The position numbers and the translations under genes are program-made. The notes beneath the pieces are model-generated. The model did no database searches, had not been told where the DNA came from, and worked only from the letters and a program-made list of their open reading frames with translations. A stretch of DNA of 64,000 nt from Moorena producens 3L (GTDB lineage: Bacteria > Cyanobacteriota > Cyanobacteriia > Cyanobacteriales > Coleofasciculaceae), in contig NZ_GL890946.1 in the NCBI RefSeq assembly GCF_000211815.1, positions 1 to 64,000 on the forward strand, in the 5' to 3' direction. This document shows positions 42,401-50,728 of this stretch, piece after piece (positions within the stretch are counted from its first letter, which is position 1; the number at the start of each line of letters is the position of its first letter).

Positions 42401-44944
42401 AGAGTAAGCAAGACCGAGATTGTTTTGAGTCGTTGCCCAATCAATAGGAAAAGCGTCACGGGTGAAAACTGATAAAGCCAATTGGTAGCAAGCGATGGCA
42501 TCTTCGAGGTTTTGTGCTTTCTCCCCTGTGATTCGCTCAGAGTAAGCAAGACCGAGATTGTTTTGAGTCATTGCCCAATCAATGGGAAAAGCTTCACGGG
42601 TGCGTACTTCTAAAGCGGATTGGAAGCAAGCGATCGCATCTTCGAGGTTTTGTGCTTTCTCCCCTGTGATTCTGTTTGAGTAAGCAATACCGAGATTGTT
42701 TTGAGTGGATGCCCAATCAATAGGAAACCCTTCACGGGTGCGTACTTCTAAAGCGGATTGGTAGCAAGCGATGGCCTCTTCTAGGTTTTGTGCCTTCTGA
42801 CCTGTGATTCTGTCATAGTAAGCACTACCGAGATTGTTTTGAGTCGTTGCCCAATCAACAGGAAAAACTTCACGGGTAAAAACTATTAGCAACTGTTCGT
42901 AACCAGCAATGGCGATTTCTATGTTACTGGCTTTATTCCCGAGAGGAAAATCTTTGATCAGGTTGCTGAATTCCCAGATAGTATTAGCGATGTCTTCTGC
43001 TATTTCTGGTTCCAATTCTGAGAATCTAGCACTTGCCCAGGTTTGCAGGATATCAATCAAGTTATCATCGAGTTTGTCTAGGTTGGCTTGCAGGAGTGGG
43101 TAGACGACTGTGGGGTCGCTATTGCTATCTACGGTTGCCTGAAATACCTCCATCAAGAATTGCAGATAGTCTTGGGATGAAGGATTAGCTGAGGTAGGAG
43201 TTTCTGAGATTAGGAGTTCTTCAGCCAAACGAGCATACTCCCCTCCTAATCGCCGTAATACTTGAGCCTTTAGGTGTGCAAAGGGACGAATTTTTGCTTC
43301 TAACCCATCATTACTTGCAGTTTTCGGTGTAAGTAAACGCCCTTCAAAGTCCTGTACTGATAAGCCTAATTGATTAGCGACAAACTCAGATACTTTATCA
43401 ATAACTGAAACGGTTTTACTAATGGGTACAGAATCTACTAATAATTCCCTTACCCCTGGCTTAAAGTCGTACTCAATATAATCGGGATTTGAATCTTGGT
43501 CTACAGGTTTTATAGACTGGAGCAGTCCACTCATAAACACCTCCGCTACATGAATTTGGGCGGATTTTGGTAGCAGGGTTTGCTGAATGAGTTGCACTAC
43601 AGGTAAACTAACCGGAGCAGCTGCCATTAATCCAGCTAACCGACGCGCCATCGGAGAAGCCGTAGCACGAAATCGACTAACTAATGCTGGTGCTGTGAGT
43701 TGGGCTTGAGTAAGTTCACCATCTACTGCTATTCTCTGTGCTTGGGGCTTTTCGGATACATCAAAGTTAAACCCCACTGTACTAACATTCCCCTGACCAG
43801 CTATTACCTGTGACCACGCCAGTAGGGGGTAGGGTTCTAACGTAACCACGGGAACATTTATAGAGGATTTATTCTGAATAGACTTACTGTTCCCTGTTCC
43901 CTGTTCCCTGTTCCCGACTTCTAAAAGAAGTCCAATGTCATCTTCATCCCAAGGTTTAACAATCAACTGAGAATTGACAACTCCAGGACTAAGAGAATGC
44001 AATTGCACTGGTGTTTCTGAACCTAAAGCCGTGCGTTCCCAAAGCCGTTCAGGAAGTAGCTGAAGGATAGTCAGTAAACCATTGCGTCCCCACAACTCTA
44101 GCACTGGCTGAATTAATTGTCTGCGCCAAGCCACAGAAATACAATCACTAACCAATAGAATTAAACGTTGTTTCTTGGGGTCAATTAATACCTGGGGAGG
44201 ATGGGGAGTGGAATCATACCGACCCGTGCTAGTTTGAGGAAATAAGTTGACTTTTGTTTCAGTAATCCTTAATTCCCAGGTGCGTACATCTCGAAACGCT
44301 CCATGATGCTTCACTAAATGTTGAAGTTCAGTAATTGTCTGTTTCCAAACCGCAGTTGAACTAGTTTTTTCAACCACCAACGCTAACTCTAACCATCGTT
44401 CGGAAGCAGGTTTCAGAACTGGCAGCCAAATGTTTGATTCGGCAATTTGGTAAACAGTAGCTTCTTCATCCAATATCGTTTCTGTAGCAGATGGGACTTT
44501 CCGCATTAACGGACGAAGTGCCCGTCCCAACGCCAGACTATTTCTCAATGCTACCGCTGCTGGTACTTTAATCGGAATTGCTTCTCTACTTTCTTTAGTC
44601 TTGTTAGGTTTGGAAGAGCGTAGATAAACATCAGCACCAGGTTTTGTGACTTCAGGTAACGGTGATTCTTGGGTATCTGCTTGGATATCTGGAGTTTTAT
44701 TTGGGGGTTGCTGTGATTGGTCTTGGGATACCGTTGATGGTGGCGATCGCTTTTGTGGTTGCTGTGATTGGTCTTGAGATACCGTTGATGATTGGGATGG
44801 CTGCTGTGGTAATGGCTGCTCTGGTTCCTCTGACTGGTCTATGGGCTGATCTAGATGAATAGCCAACCAAAAAATTTCTGCTATTTCCCGAGCAGTTAAA
44901 TCAAATCCTGCTTGTTGTAGAATAGCGATCGCTTCTTCAACCAT
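39491..44944 (-). CDS. vWA-like (SAV_2336 type)-TPR-CHAT protein
   Basis: 1817 residues. A short helical N-terminus and a Gln/Pro/Ser-rich linker to about 95 come first. A vWA-like domain follows at about 180-345: LALVVEKTSSTAVWKQTI stands at the MIDAS position and LILLVSDCISVAWRRQL further on. The SAV_2336-type region continues to about 610 (RFRATASPMARRLAGLMAAA). Thirteen 46-residue TPR units span about 680-1250. A CHAT protease-like domain ends the protein, about 1500-1817. Its Cys is kept (LSACETG, near 1695), but the usual catalytic His of HFxCHG is Gln here (LHFSCQGYF). The start lies five bases after the MoxR stop, so it is part of that operon. A likely receptor or effector of a conflict system; protease activity is doubtful. 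Confidence 0.85.
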   Translation of the reverse strand: MVEEAIAILQQAGFDLTAREIAEIFWLAIHLDQPIDQSEEPEQPLPQQPSQSSTVSQDQSQQPQKRSPPSTVSQDQSQQPPNKTPDIQADTQESPLPEVTKPGADVYLRSSKPNKTKESREAIPIKVPAAVALRNSLALGRALRPLMRKVPSATETILDEEATVYQIAESNIWLPVLKPASERWLELALVVEKTSSTAVWKQTITELQHLVKHHGAFRDVRTWELRITETKVNLFPQTSTGRYDSTPHPPQVLIDPKKQRLILLVSDCISVAWRRQLIQPVLELWGRNGLLTILQLLPERLWERTALGSETPVQLHSLSPGVVNSQLIVKPWDEDDIGLLLEVGNREQGTGNSKSIQNKSSINVPVVTLEPYPLLAWSQVIAGQGNVSTVGFNFDVSEKPQAQRIAVDGELTQAQLTAPALVSRFRATASPMARRLAGLMAAAPVSLPVVQLIQQTLLPKSAQIHVAEVFMSGLLQSIKPVDQDSNPDYIEYDFKPGVRELLVDSVPISKTVSVIDKVSEFVANQLGLSVQDFEGRLLTPKTASNDGLEAKIRPFAHLKAQVLRRLGGEYARLAEELLISETPTSANPSSQDYLQFLMEVFQATVDSNSDPTVVYPLLQANLDKLDDNLIDILQTWASARFSELEPEIAEDIANTIWEFSNLIKDFPLGNKASNIEIAIAGYEQLLIVFTREVFPVDWATTQNNLGSAYYDRITGQKAQNLEEAIACYQSALEVRTREGFPIDWASTQNNLGIAYSNRITGEKAQNLEDAIACFQSALEVRTREAFPIDWAMTQNNLGLAYSERITGEKAQNLEDAIACYQLALSVFTRDAFPIDWATTQNNLGLAYSERITGEKAQNLENAIACYQSALEVGTRQAFPYDWASTQNHLGNAYLYRITGDKAQNLEDAIACYQSALEVRTREGFPIEWARTQNNLGSAYHERITGPKAQNLEEAIACYQLALSVYTRDAFPMDWASTQNNLGSAYLQRITGEKARNLEDAIACYQQALRVTTFEAFPYEWATTQTNLGNAYRNRIRGEKAQNIEEAIACYQQALRVTTFEAFPYEWATTQTNLGNACRNRITGQKAQNLEYAIACYQQALRVTTFEAFPYAWATTQTNLGNAYRNRITGQKTQNLEDAITCYQQALRVTTFEAFPIEWATTQTNLGNAYRNRIKGEKAQNIEEAIACYQQALRVTTFEAFPIEWATTQTNLGNAYRNRITGQKAQNLEDAIACYQQALRVYTYEAFPREYLDTQNKLAFAYQYTQNFPEAYKTFDAVIKTVESLREEIIFGSGVEEYKTKLAEEWNKVYRGMVEVCLELGNIREAIEYVERSKTRNLVEQILSRDLKTIFPPDVVTQLEQYRDEIAAGQYQIQHGKADNPTALAQHLQELRQQRNDLRDQYLPIGYSFNFDKFQNNLDDHTAVVELYITGDKLLTFIFTRQTKQPIVWQSAPQDLDELVNWRNEYLQSYHTNKSDSQNDLNNRLQLLSQIIHIDDIIQQIPRNCDRLILIPHRYLHLFPLHALPINSHQGEATSGILMDCFPAGVSYAPSCQLLQLLQTRRRPDFTHLFAVQDPLNDLSYSKMEVEVIKSYFNPPPDTEVLVEKAATKAAIDHKPLNTYHCLHFSCQGYFNYQEPRKSALILANPLLSRASAELDPEQHLVLNNDNVIDLDKCLTLDDICALKLDQCRLVTLSACETGLIDYTNTSDEYISFASGFLVAGSPAVVSSLWTLNDQSTALLMIKFYQNLLNQMSLAVALNQAQLWLRNSTVSQLLACSRQLPLDKSSIRNIEQSLDWFDPDEQPFQSPYYWAAFFLIGE
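41200..42900. repeat. 138-base tandem repeats encoding TPR units
   Basis: Thirteen units of 46 codons. Units 8 to 12 (about 41,230-41,990) are nearly identical in DNA, with the protein core AIACYQQALRVTTFEAFP. The others differ more. Recent unequal recombination or gene conversion is likely. Confidence 0.9.
43887..43914. repeat. Heptamer array inside the vWA/CHAT gene
   Basis: Four perfect CTGTTCC units, coding on the minus strand for GNREQGTGNSKS in the loop after the vWA-like domain. Gain or loss of one unit would shift the frame. The same heptamer (GGAACAG on the other strand) occurs in intergenic repeats. Confidence 0.9.
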
Positions 44945-44949
44945 AGCCC

Positions 44950-45921
44950 TTAGGTACTACTGAGGTACTGGAGTAATCGGTCAATTAACCTTGCTTTTTT
45001 ATGGTCTTTGTCTTCTTCTTGAGAGTCACCCATGGGAGAATCCTCTGTATTAACTGTGTTAGTTAACAGATAAATGGCATTGAGCAATTGGTCTGTAGCC
45101 AAGTCTCCTTTATCCCGTCGCTTGAGAAATTTTTCAATAATCTTTTCTGCTTGTTTAAGAGTATCCCCTAAATGAGCTTTGACAATTGCTTCTAATTCCT
45201 CGGGAGTTGGTTCCCGTAAATCTAATCGTAAACAGCGTCGTAAAAAAGCCGGGGGAAATTCCCTCTCTCCGTTACTGGTCAGAACTACAAAGGGAAAGAC
45301 TTGACAGGTGACCTTTCCGTTGGATATGGTTGTAATTTGATTATCCCAGGTTTTGACAACAATGTCTGGAAACTGGTCACTGATTCGTGTTAATTCCGGG
45401 ATTTCAAATTCTCCTTCCTCAAAAATAGTCAATAAATCATTGGGTAAATCAATATCGCTTTTATCCATTTCATCAATTAATAATACCCTGGGATAATTTG
45501 AGGGAAGTAACGCTGTTCCCAAGGGACCCAATTGAATATACTTACCAATTTCCCCTAAATTATCCTTGCTGCTGCCTTTAGCATCTTGTAATCTACCAAT
45601 GGCATCATAACTATAAAGTCCTTGCTGTAAATGGGAGCGAGTGGTAATATTCCAGCGTAACACTTCTCCTAATTGTAACTCTTGAGCAACTGCATAGGCC
45701 AAAGATGTTTTTCCTGTGCCTGGCTTTCCCGTTACTAATAAAGGACGACGCAGATACAACGCTGCATTGACTAACTCTATTTCCTCTGGCCTAGTCTGAT
45801 AGGTTGTACCCCGTTCTTTTTTGTCAAATTTCCGCCAGCTAGGAGGATCAGGAAGGCGTTCAATGCCATTGTGGGGTTGTTCGGGAGTTCCGCGAAAGAT
45901 TTTCCAAGATTTATTACTCAT
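44950..45921 (-). CDS. MoxR-type AAA+ ATPase
   Basis: 323 residues. Walker A LVTGKPGTGKTSLAYA lies near 60-75, Walker B RVLLIDEMDKSDIDLP near 148-163, and the sensor/arginine finger region VLTSNGEREFPPAFLRRCLR near 212-230. These are features of the MoxR group, AAA ATPases that act with vWA-domain partners as chaperone-like switches. The gene overlaps the upstream EAD1-VMAP-like gene by four bases (ATGA) and ends five bases before the vWA/CHAT gene. This places it as the ATPase of a MoxR-vWA-VMAP set. Confidence 0.9.
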   Translation of the reverse strand: MSNKSWKIFRGTPEQPHNGIERLPDPPSWRKFDKKERGTTYQTRPEEIELVNAALYLRRPLLVTGKPGTGKTSLAYAVAQELQLGEVLRWNITTRSHLQQGLYSYDAIGRLQDAKGSSKDNLGEIGKYIQLGPLGTALLPSNYPRVLLIDEMDKSDIDLPNDLLTIFEEGEFEIPELTRISDQFPDIVVKTWDNQITTISNGKVTCQVFPFVVLTSNGEREFPPAFLRRCLRLDLREPTPEELEAIVKAHLGDTLKQAEKIIEKFLKRRDKGDLATDQLLNAIYLLTNTVNTEDSPMGDSQEEDKDHKKARLIDRLLQYLSST

Positions 45922-47420
45922 AGCGTTGTATAGTCAATCTGGGGTGGTAGTAGATCGGGGTCTTCCCACAAAAGAGCAAGATGGTGTCCAATATGTTCTT
46001 GTTGATTCCCTTCGCCAAAAGCGTCTAAACGTTGTTGTTTTACCTTTTCGGGAAGCTGATTTATTTTACAATTGAGTATTTTATCGAGTTCCTCTTGACA
46101 ATTTATAGTTTTAAAATCATTCTTTCTCAGCCATAAAGCAACTGGGATTGCACTCTCGTTAATTACTTTTATTATATTAACACATGGGGGGGTATTTAAT
46201 TTTAATGCTATAGCTTTTTTTTTACTTCTTCTTTGTTCTAAATCAGCAAGCAATTTATTGTAATTATTAAAATTACTAACATCAACAAAAAAATCATGGC
46301 ATTGAATTTCACAACTAGAGTTTAGTAGTTTCCAGTTTTCGATGCATTGTGTGTTGTAAGGCTTGTCATATTTTTCTTCAGGATTATGATGAATATCTTT
46401 AAAAAAATGTTTAAAACGTTCCAGCGATCGAATATATACGTAATACTTGCTACCAATAGTACGTTCAGAAAACCTAATTTTAATCTTAATGCTTTCAAAA
46501 TCATGGTTCAATAGTTGATCAGGCAATAAAAATACAATAATTGGATCATAGGAATAGTCTTTGTAAATTTGCCGCGTTAGAAAAAACTCCATTAAAGTTT
46601 CTAAATCTTTAAGAGAGAAGACATTTCCTTCAGATTCTCCATGAGCTGGTGGAGTCCCTAACAAAATAGCCTTTTTCTTTTGTGAATAATCATAATTACT
46701 TAGGTCAGCAATGAACCAAGCTGAGACTAAATAATTAGGTTGACGTTGTTGGTGATATTGCTTACTGGAATCCAGCTTGACAAGCAGATAAGGTTGTGCA
46801 ACATTTTGTTGCTGATCATTTTGAGAGTGACTGCTAGTCTGAGATAATAAATCAGAATAGCTCTTGGCATTTTTTTCTAACCATTGCTTGAGTTGATCAC
46901 CAATTGGCTTGGGAATATCTCCAGTTTCTAATAAACGAGCTACAAATTTGACAATACGTTTTTCATCATTAGTTGCTTGAGGTATATCATCCAAGTTTTT
47001 TAGAATTTCATAGAAACTGTCAGGGAGTTCATCTTCCCAATCATCCCATAAGTTATTAGGACAACAAGCTTGATAAGCCTGTTGCATTGCTTCGATAATA
47101 TTGTTTGGTAAAGGAAATAATATGGAAAGTAAACTAGGCGGAATTTTAAATTCTTCGGAATAGAGCTGTTTTAATTCATAATTACCTGGATTTTCGTTAA
47201 GTGCTCCATCAAGTAAGTTTCCTAACTTATTGTGAGCATCACAATAAGTTAGGAAACTGTGAACGATTTGCTTTAAATTTTCACCACTAGCAACCTTGTT
47301 CAGCTTTATATTTAATTTATAAAGCACCATCATTTCTAATTTCCCTTGATCAGGGAAAGCACTACACAGTGCTTCGTTTATCTTTTCGAGGAGATAACCA
47401 GGGGTATGTCCAGCATTCAT
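45918..47420 (-). CDS. EAD1 - VMAP-like protein
   Basis: 500 residues. Residues 1-90 match the effector-associated domain 1 (EAD1) pattern: ALCSAFPDQGKLEMMVLYKL, then GENLKQIVHSFLTYC and NPGNYEL. A second helical domain, about 95-190, is shared with the neighbouring metallophosphatase (QQAYQACCPNNLWDDWEDEL). Residues about 210-500 fit a VMAP-C-like domain: IPVALWLRKN and the ending HHLALLWEDPDLLPP are its usual signs. VMAP proteins are thought to be the third partner of MoxR and vWA proteins, coupling sensing to effectors through EAD-EAD contacts. The family name is by recognition; no search was run. Confidence 0.78.
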   Translation of the reverse strand: MNAGHTPGYLLEKINEALCSAFPDQGKLEMMVLYKLNIKLNKVASGENLKQIVHSFLTYCDAHNKLGNLLDGALNENPGNYELKQLYSEEFKIPPSLLSILFPLPNNIIEAMQQAYQACCPNNLWDDWEDELPDSFYEILKNLDDIPQATNDEKRIVKFVARLLETGDIPKPIGDQLKQWLEKNAKSYSDLLSQTSSHSQNDQQQNVAQPYLLVKLDSSKQYHQQRQPNYLVSAWFIADLSNYDYSQKKKAILLGTPPAHGESEGNVFSLKDLETLMEFFLTRQIYKDYSYDPIIVFLLPDQLLNHDFESIKIKIRFSERTIGSKYYVYIRSLERFKHFFKDIHHNPEEKYDKPYNTQCIENWKLLNSSCEIQCHDFFVDVSNFNNYNKLLADLEQRRSKKKAIALKLNTPPCVNIIKVINESAIPVALWLRKNDFKTINCQEELDKILNCKINQLPEKVKQQRLDAFGEGNQQEHIGHHLALLWEDPDLLPPQIDYTTL

Positions 47421-47466
47421 TTACGGTTACTTCAATAGTTTAAGGGATAGATTTGCCAAAAATTGA

Positions 47467-49086
47467 TTACAACTCAATACGATAATAATCCAAAGAATTT
47501 TTTCCCGCGCCCTGACTCCACCGTGAATCAGGTTTCCAAGCACCATTGGGTTCTTCGCGACGGCGAGTGTGGACAGTGAGCTGATTACCTTCAAATGTCA
47601 GTAGATTATATTGCCAGGGATAAGCAGATCGTAGTTCAAAGGTCGGTGCGCCAAAGGTACCAGCACAAATTTGGTCGAGTTTCCGTCCACCTGGGCTGAG
47701 GTCGTAACGGAAAAGACTGGTTTCGGCTTTATGGATGTGTCCGTGGAGGAACAAGCGAAATCCAGCAACGGCCAGTTGTTCGATGAAGCCTTTGTCAATA
47801 ATGCGATCGCTTCCGTCACTATTGAGGGGATGGTGCCAAACCGCTATTTTCAAGGGGCAGTTGCGGTAGTCTGGGTTACGGCGAATCTTGGTCAGGGCGT
47901 TGGCCAGAGCACCGGATTTGATGCTAGCACGGGTTTTGAAGTGATGATCCAGTTCCCAAGCGGAGTTTAGTCCTAGGATCAGCAAGTTTTGCTCTGGGAA
48001 ATGGTCGATAATGGCTTGCTGGTCATAGTCGAGGGGATAGGGTTGACCTTTGATAGCTTGATAGAATTGGCTGAAGTGAGCAAACCGTTGTTGGTATTTG
48101 GCTTCATCTCGGACTCGAATTACATTTGGACTCTCTTCGATGTAGTGACCCTCTTTGGGTTTACCATCGTAGTCTTCGAGATCCAATAACTGATAACCCC
48201 GCTTTGCTAGTTCCCAATTGAGGTCATGGTTACCCGGAACTATAACAATTTTCTCTGGGTCTAGGGGGAAGTCTTTGCCGAGGTTGTCGAGAAACTGTTG
48301 TGCAGCCTGGTATTCTTCTGGAGTGGAATAATTAGCGATATCACCCGATAGGATCAGAGCATCAAGGTCAGGGATTTGAAGTTCGTAGCTGAGGTCTTGG
48401 GCGAGTTGGTTTGACCAAAGGGTAGCTTGCTTAGGGGTGGTGATGTGGAGGTCCGAGAGGTGGAGGATATGGGTGGTTTGACAGGATTTTTTCCCAGTCC
48501 TCCCCGTCCCAGGGCTCAAATCATGCTTGGCATTTTCGTATAACCATTGCTTTAGTTGAACACCAATTGGGTTGGGAATATCTTCAGTTTCTAATAAACG
48601 AGCGCCAAATTGTATAATAGGTATTTCCTGATCATTGTAGTATTGAGGTATTTTATCTAAACTCTCTAGAATTTCCTCTAAACTTTCAGGGATTTCCTCT
48701 GCCGAATCATCTAATAAGTTATCAGCACAACAACCTCTATAAGCCTGTTGCATTTGCTTCATCAAGTTGTTTTCTAAAGGAAGCAAGATATTGACTAAAC
48801 TAGTCGTAACTTTAAATTTTTCCTTGATTGCCTTTAAGTCAGGATTATATGGATTTTCTTGAAGAGCTTTATTAATTAATTTTGCTAAACTCTTATTGCT
48901 ACTCTTAAAATCTTGTACTACTTTGTAAACAATTTCCTTCAAATTGCCACCACTAGCAACCTCTTCCAGATTTGTATTTAATTGATGTCCTAGCATCATT
49001 TCTAATTTAGTTTTACTAGGGAAAGCACTACACAGTGCTGACTCTATTTGCGCGAGTAGATAACCAGGGGTATGTCCAGCATTCAT
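47467..49086 (-). CDS. EAD1 - calcineurin-like metallophosphatase
   Basis: 539 residues. The N-terminal EAD1 (1-90) and the helical domain (95-195) are close to those of the VMAP-like protein, and the first 9 codons are nearly identical in DNA. A calcineurin-like phosphoesterase follows from about 205: metal-binding motifs LSDLHI, LSGDIANY, VPGNHDLNW, WHHPLNSDG and LHGHIHKA are all present, so the enzyme should be active. Known targets of this superfamily include nucleotides, nucleic acids and phosphoproteins; the target here is unknown. It lies 46 bases upstream of the VMAP-like gene in the same direction and is probably its cotranscribed effector. Confidence 0.88.
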   Translation of the reverse strand: MNAGHTPGYLLAQIESALCSAFPSKTKLEMMLGHQLNTNLEEVASGGNLKEIVYKVVQDFKSSNKSLAKLINKALQENPYNPDLKAIKEKFKVTTSLVNILLPLENNLMKQMQQAYRGCCADNLLDDSAEEIPESLEEILESLDKIPQYYNDQEIPIIQFGARLLETEDIPNPIGVQLKQWLYENAKHDLSPGTGRTGKKSCQTTHILHLSDLHITTPKQATLWSNQLAQDLSYELQIPDLDALILSGDIANYSTPEEYQAAQQFLDNLGKDFPLDPEKIVIVPGNHDLNWELAKRGYQLLDLEDYDGKPKEGHYIEESPNVIRVRDEAKYQQRFAHFSQFYQAIKGQPYPLDYDQQAIIDHFPEQNLLILGLNSAWELDHHFKTRASIKSGALANALTKIRRNPDYRNCPLKIAVWHHPLNSDGSDRIIDKGFIEQLAVAGFRLFLHGHIHKAETSLFRYDLSPGGRKLDQICAGTFGAPTFELRSAYPWQYNLLTFEGNQLTVHTRRREEPNGAWKPDSRWSQGAGKNSLDYYRIEL

Positions 49087-49234
49087 TGATGGTTACTTCA
49101 ATACCTGTGAAAAATAGAACTTGATATTCTGACTCTAATTAAGTATCTATACTATGATTAGACCGAGTTCCGTAAATTTTCCTTGATTTCCTGGCATTTG
49201 GCAACCTGGTGGTGGTTTACAGGTTCAGACAACC

Positions 49235-49443
49235 GTAAGCATATGCGCTACGCGCACGCTACTTGAGGTGCGGTCAGGGGTCAGCGGTCAGCCGTGGCAC
49301 AGGCTTCGACCCTGGGAGTTAACTCAGATTAAACAAATGCTTACCTGTTGTATTCAAAAGCACCTCAAGTAGCGATGCAGCGCGTAGCGCATCAGCTGAA
49401 TGCTGATAGCTGAATGCTGATAGCTGAATGCTGATAGCTTACA
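49235..49443. repeat. GTAAGCATATGCGC element between two EAD1 genes
   Basis: It starts GTAAGCATATGCGCTACGCG, contains AAATGCTTAC at 49335-49344, CACCTCAAGTAGCG motifs and GCTGATAGCTGAATG units, and ends GCTTACAG. It separates the trypsin gene from the metallophosphatase gene and may weaken cotranscription. Confidence 0.7.
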
Positions 49444-49452
49444 GACAACCAT

Positions 49453-50544
49453 TCACCACATTGCTTCACCTTTAAGTAAATCTGTCAATAACCCTTGCTT
49501 CTCTAACCGCTCACAAATAGCACTGAAAGGACTGCCAGCGTTATAACTAGGATTCCAGCTTGGGTCACCACTATGATGCAGGGCTACTAAATTCCAGTTA
49601 ATATCAAAACATGGAGAACCAGAGGAACCGGGTTCGGTATTGGTTTTATACTTAACCGTTGTACCATTCTCGTTAATAGTAATAATAGCCTCGGTGTCAA
49701 AGGCCAATTTTAAGGGTTCGGCCTGGGGATGCTGCACAATAAACAGTGGAGTATTGGGCACAAACTGATAATATGGCTGTTGGGGTAACTCAATCCACTG
49801 GCGCTTTGGAGAATTGGGATCGGGATTTTTCCCAATCGGTTCTTCCCCAGGAACTCCATCTACTCTCAGCAAGGCATAATCCAATTGCTCAGGGGTTGGT
49901 AATGGATTGTTGGTATAAGGACTTTGATCAATTAGCCAGTCATCCTCTACTAAGCGATACTCCTTACCAGGATTGATAACTTTACCATCCCCTAACTGCT
50001 TGTAGTCAAAACGCAGGATAACATTACTAGACGTTGCTTGTTTTAAAATTACCGATTCCACCACATGGTAATTAGTAATAACCACATTGGGAGCAATCAG
50101 AAAACCTGTCCCAAATTCCAGACTATTATCCTTATTCGTAACTTCTACACGACAGACTTGCCCTTCAATTTGACCTAACTTTTCCCGCCACTGATTTACA
50201 TCTAAAAAAGAATTAGTTTTCTTAATCAGTCTTTCTAATCGACCTTTTGCTAATAGCGGTTGCGGCATAGCAATCGCAATATTAAACTCCTGGGCAAAGG
50301 CGAATAACGCTGGGTTACCTGGATTCGATTCACGGGCACCTGCAATTAATTTATCAACCCATCCTTCTGCTTGAGCAGCTTTAATTAACTTAAATACAAT
50401 TTCTTTTAAGTCATCTCCCATCGCAATAGAATCTAGATTTTTGCTGAATTTATATTCAACTAATTCAGCAAGTCTTATTTTTAATGGGAAAGCATCAAGT
50501 AAAGCATTCGTTAATTGTTGATATTGCTGTCCAGTTAGTTTCAT
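49453..50544 (-). CDS. EAD1 - trypsin-like serine protease
   Basis: 363 residues. EAD1 at 1-90: LTNALLDAFPLKIRLAELVE, then DDLKEIVFKLIKAAQAEG and NPGNPAL. A trypsin-like protease domain follows from about 115. The triad is visible: His in VITNYHVVES near 159, Asp in LDYALLRVDG near 222 and Ser in PGSSGSPCFD near 308, so it should be active. There is no signal peptide, so it acts in the cytoplasm, unlike DegP-type proteases. It lacks the second helical domain found in the VMAP-like and metallophosphatase proteins. It is a probable additional effector recruited through EAD1. Confidence 0.9.
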   Translation of the reverse strand: MKLTGQQYQQLTNALLDAFPLKIRLAELVEYKFSKNLDSIAMGDDLKEIVFKLIKAAQAEGWVDKLIAGARESNPGNPALFAFAQEFNIAIAMPQPLLAKGRLERLIKKTNSFLDVNQWREKLGQIEGQVCRVEVTNKDNSLEFGTGFLIAPNVVITNYHVVESVILKQATSSNVILRFDYKQLGDGKVINPGKEYRLVEDDWLIDQSPYTNNPLPTPEQLDYALLRVDGVPGEEPIGKNPDPNSPKRQWIELPQQPYYQFVPNTPLFIVQHPQAEPLKLAFDTEAIITINENGTTVKYKTNTEPGSSGSPCFDINWNLVALHHSGDPSWNPSYNAGSPFSAICERLEKQGLLTDLLKGEAMW

Positions 50545-50579
50545 TTAGAATTTCCATTTGAGTTGTGAACAGAATCCCT

Positions 50580-50728
50580 TAGGAAAAGGCAAAAGGCAAA
50601 AGGCAAAAGGCAAAAGGCAAGAGGCAAAAGGCAAAAGGCAAGAGTTAATCAAGCTCCCCACCCTCCCCACACTTCCCACCCTCCCGACTCCCTGCTCCCG
50701 ACTCCCGACTCCCGACTCCCTACTCCCT
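50580..50728. repeat. Heptamer arrays AAAGGCA and ACTCCCG
   Basis: About nine AAAGGCA-type units (50584-50645) are followed by CTCCCCACCCTCCCC-like and ACTCCCG/ACTCCCT units up to the end of the chorismate lyase-like gene. No gene is supported in this gap. Confidence 0.85.

Noticed and set aside
41263..42549. Several 70-90 codon frames on both strands within the TPR region
   Set aside because: They recur with the 138-base repeat and are shadow frames of the TPR array.
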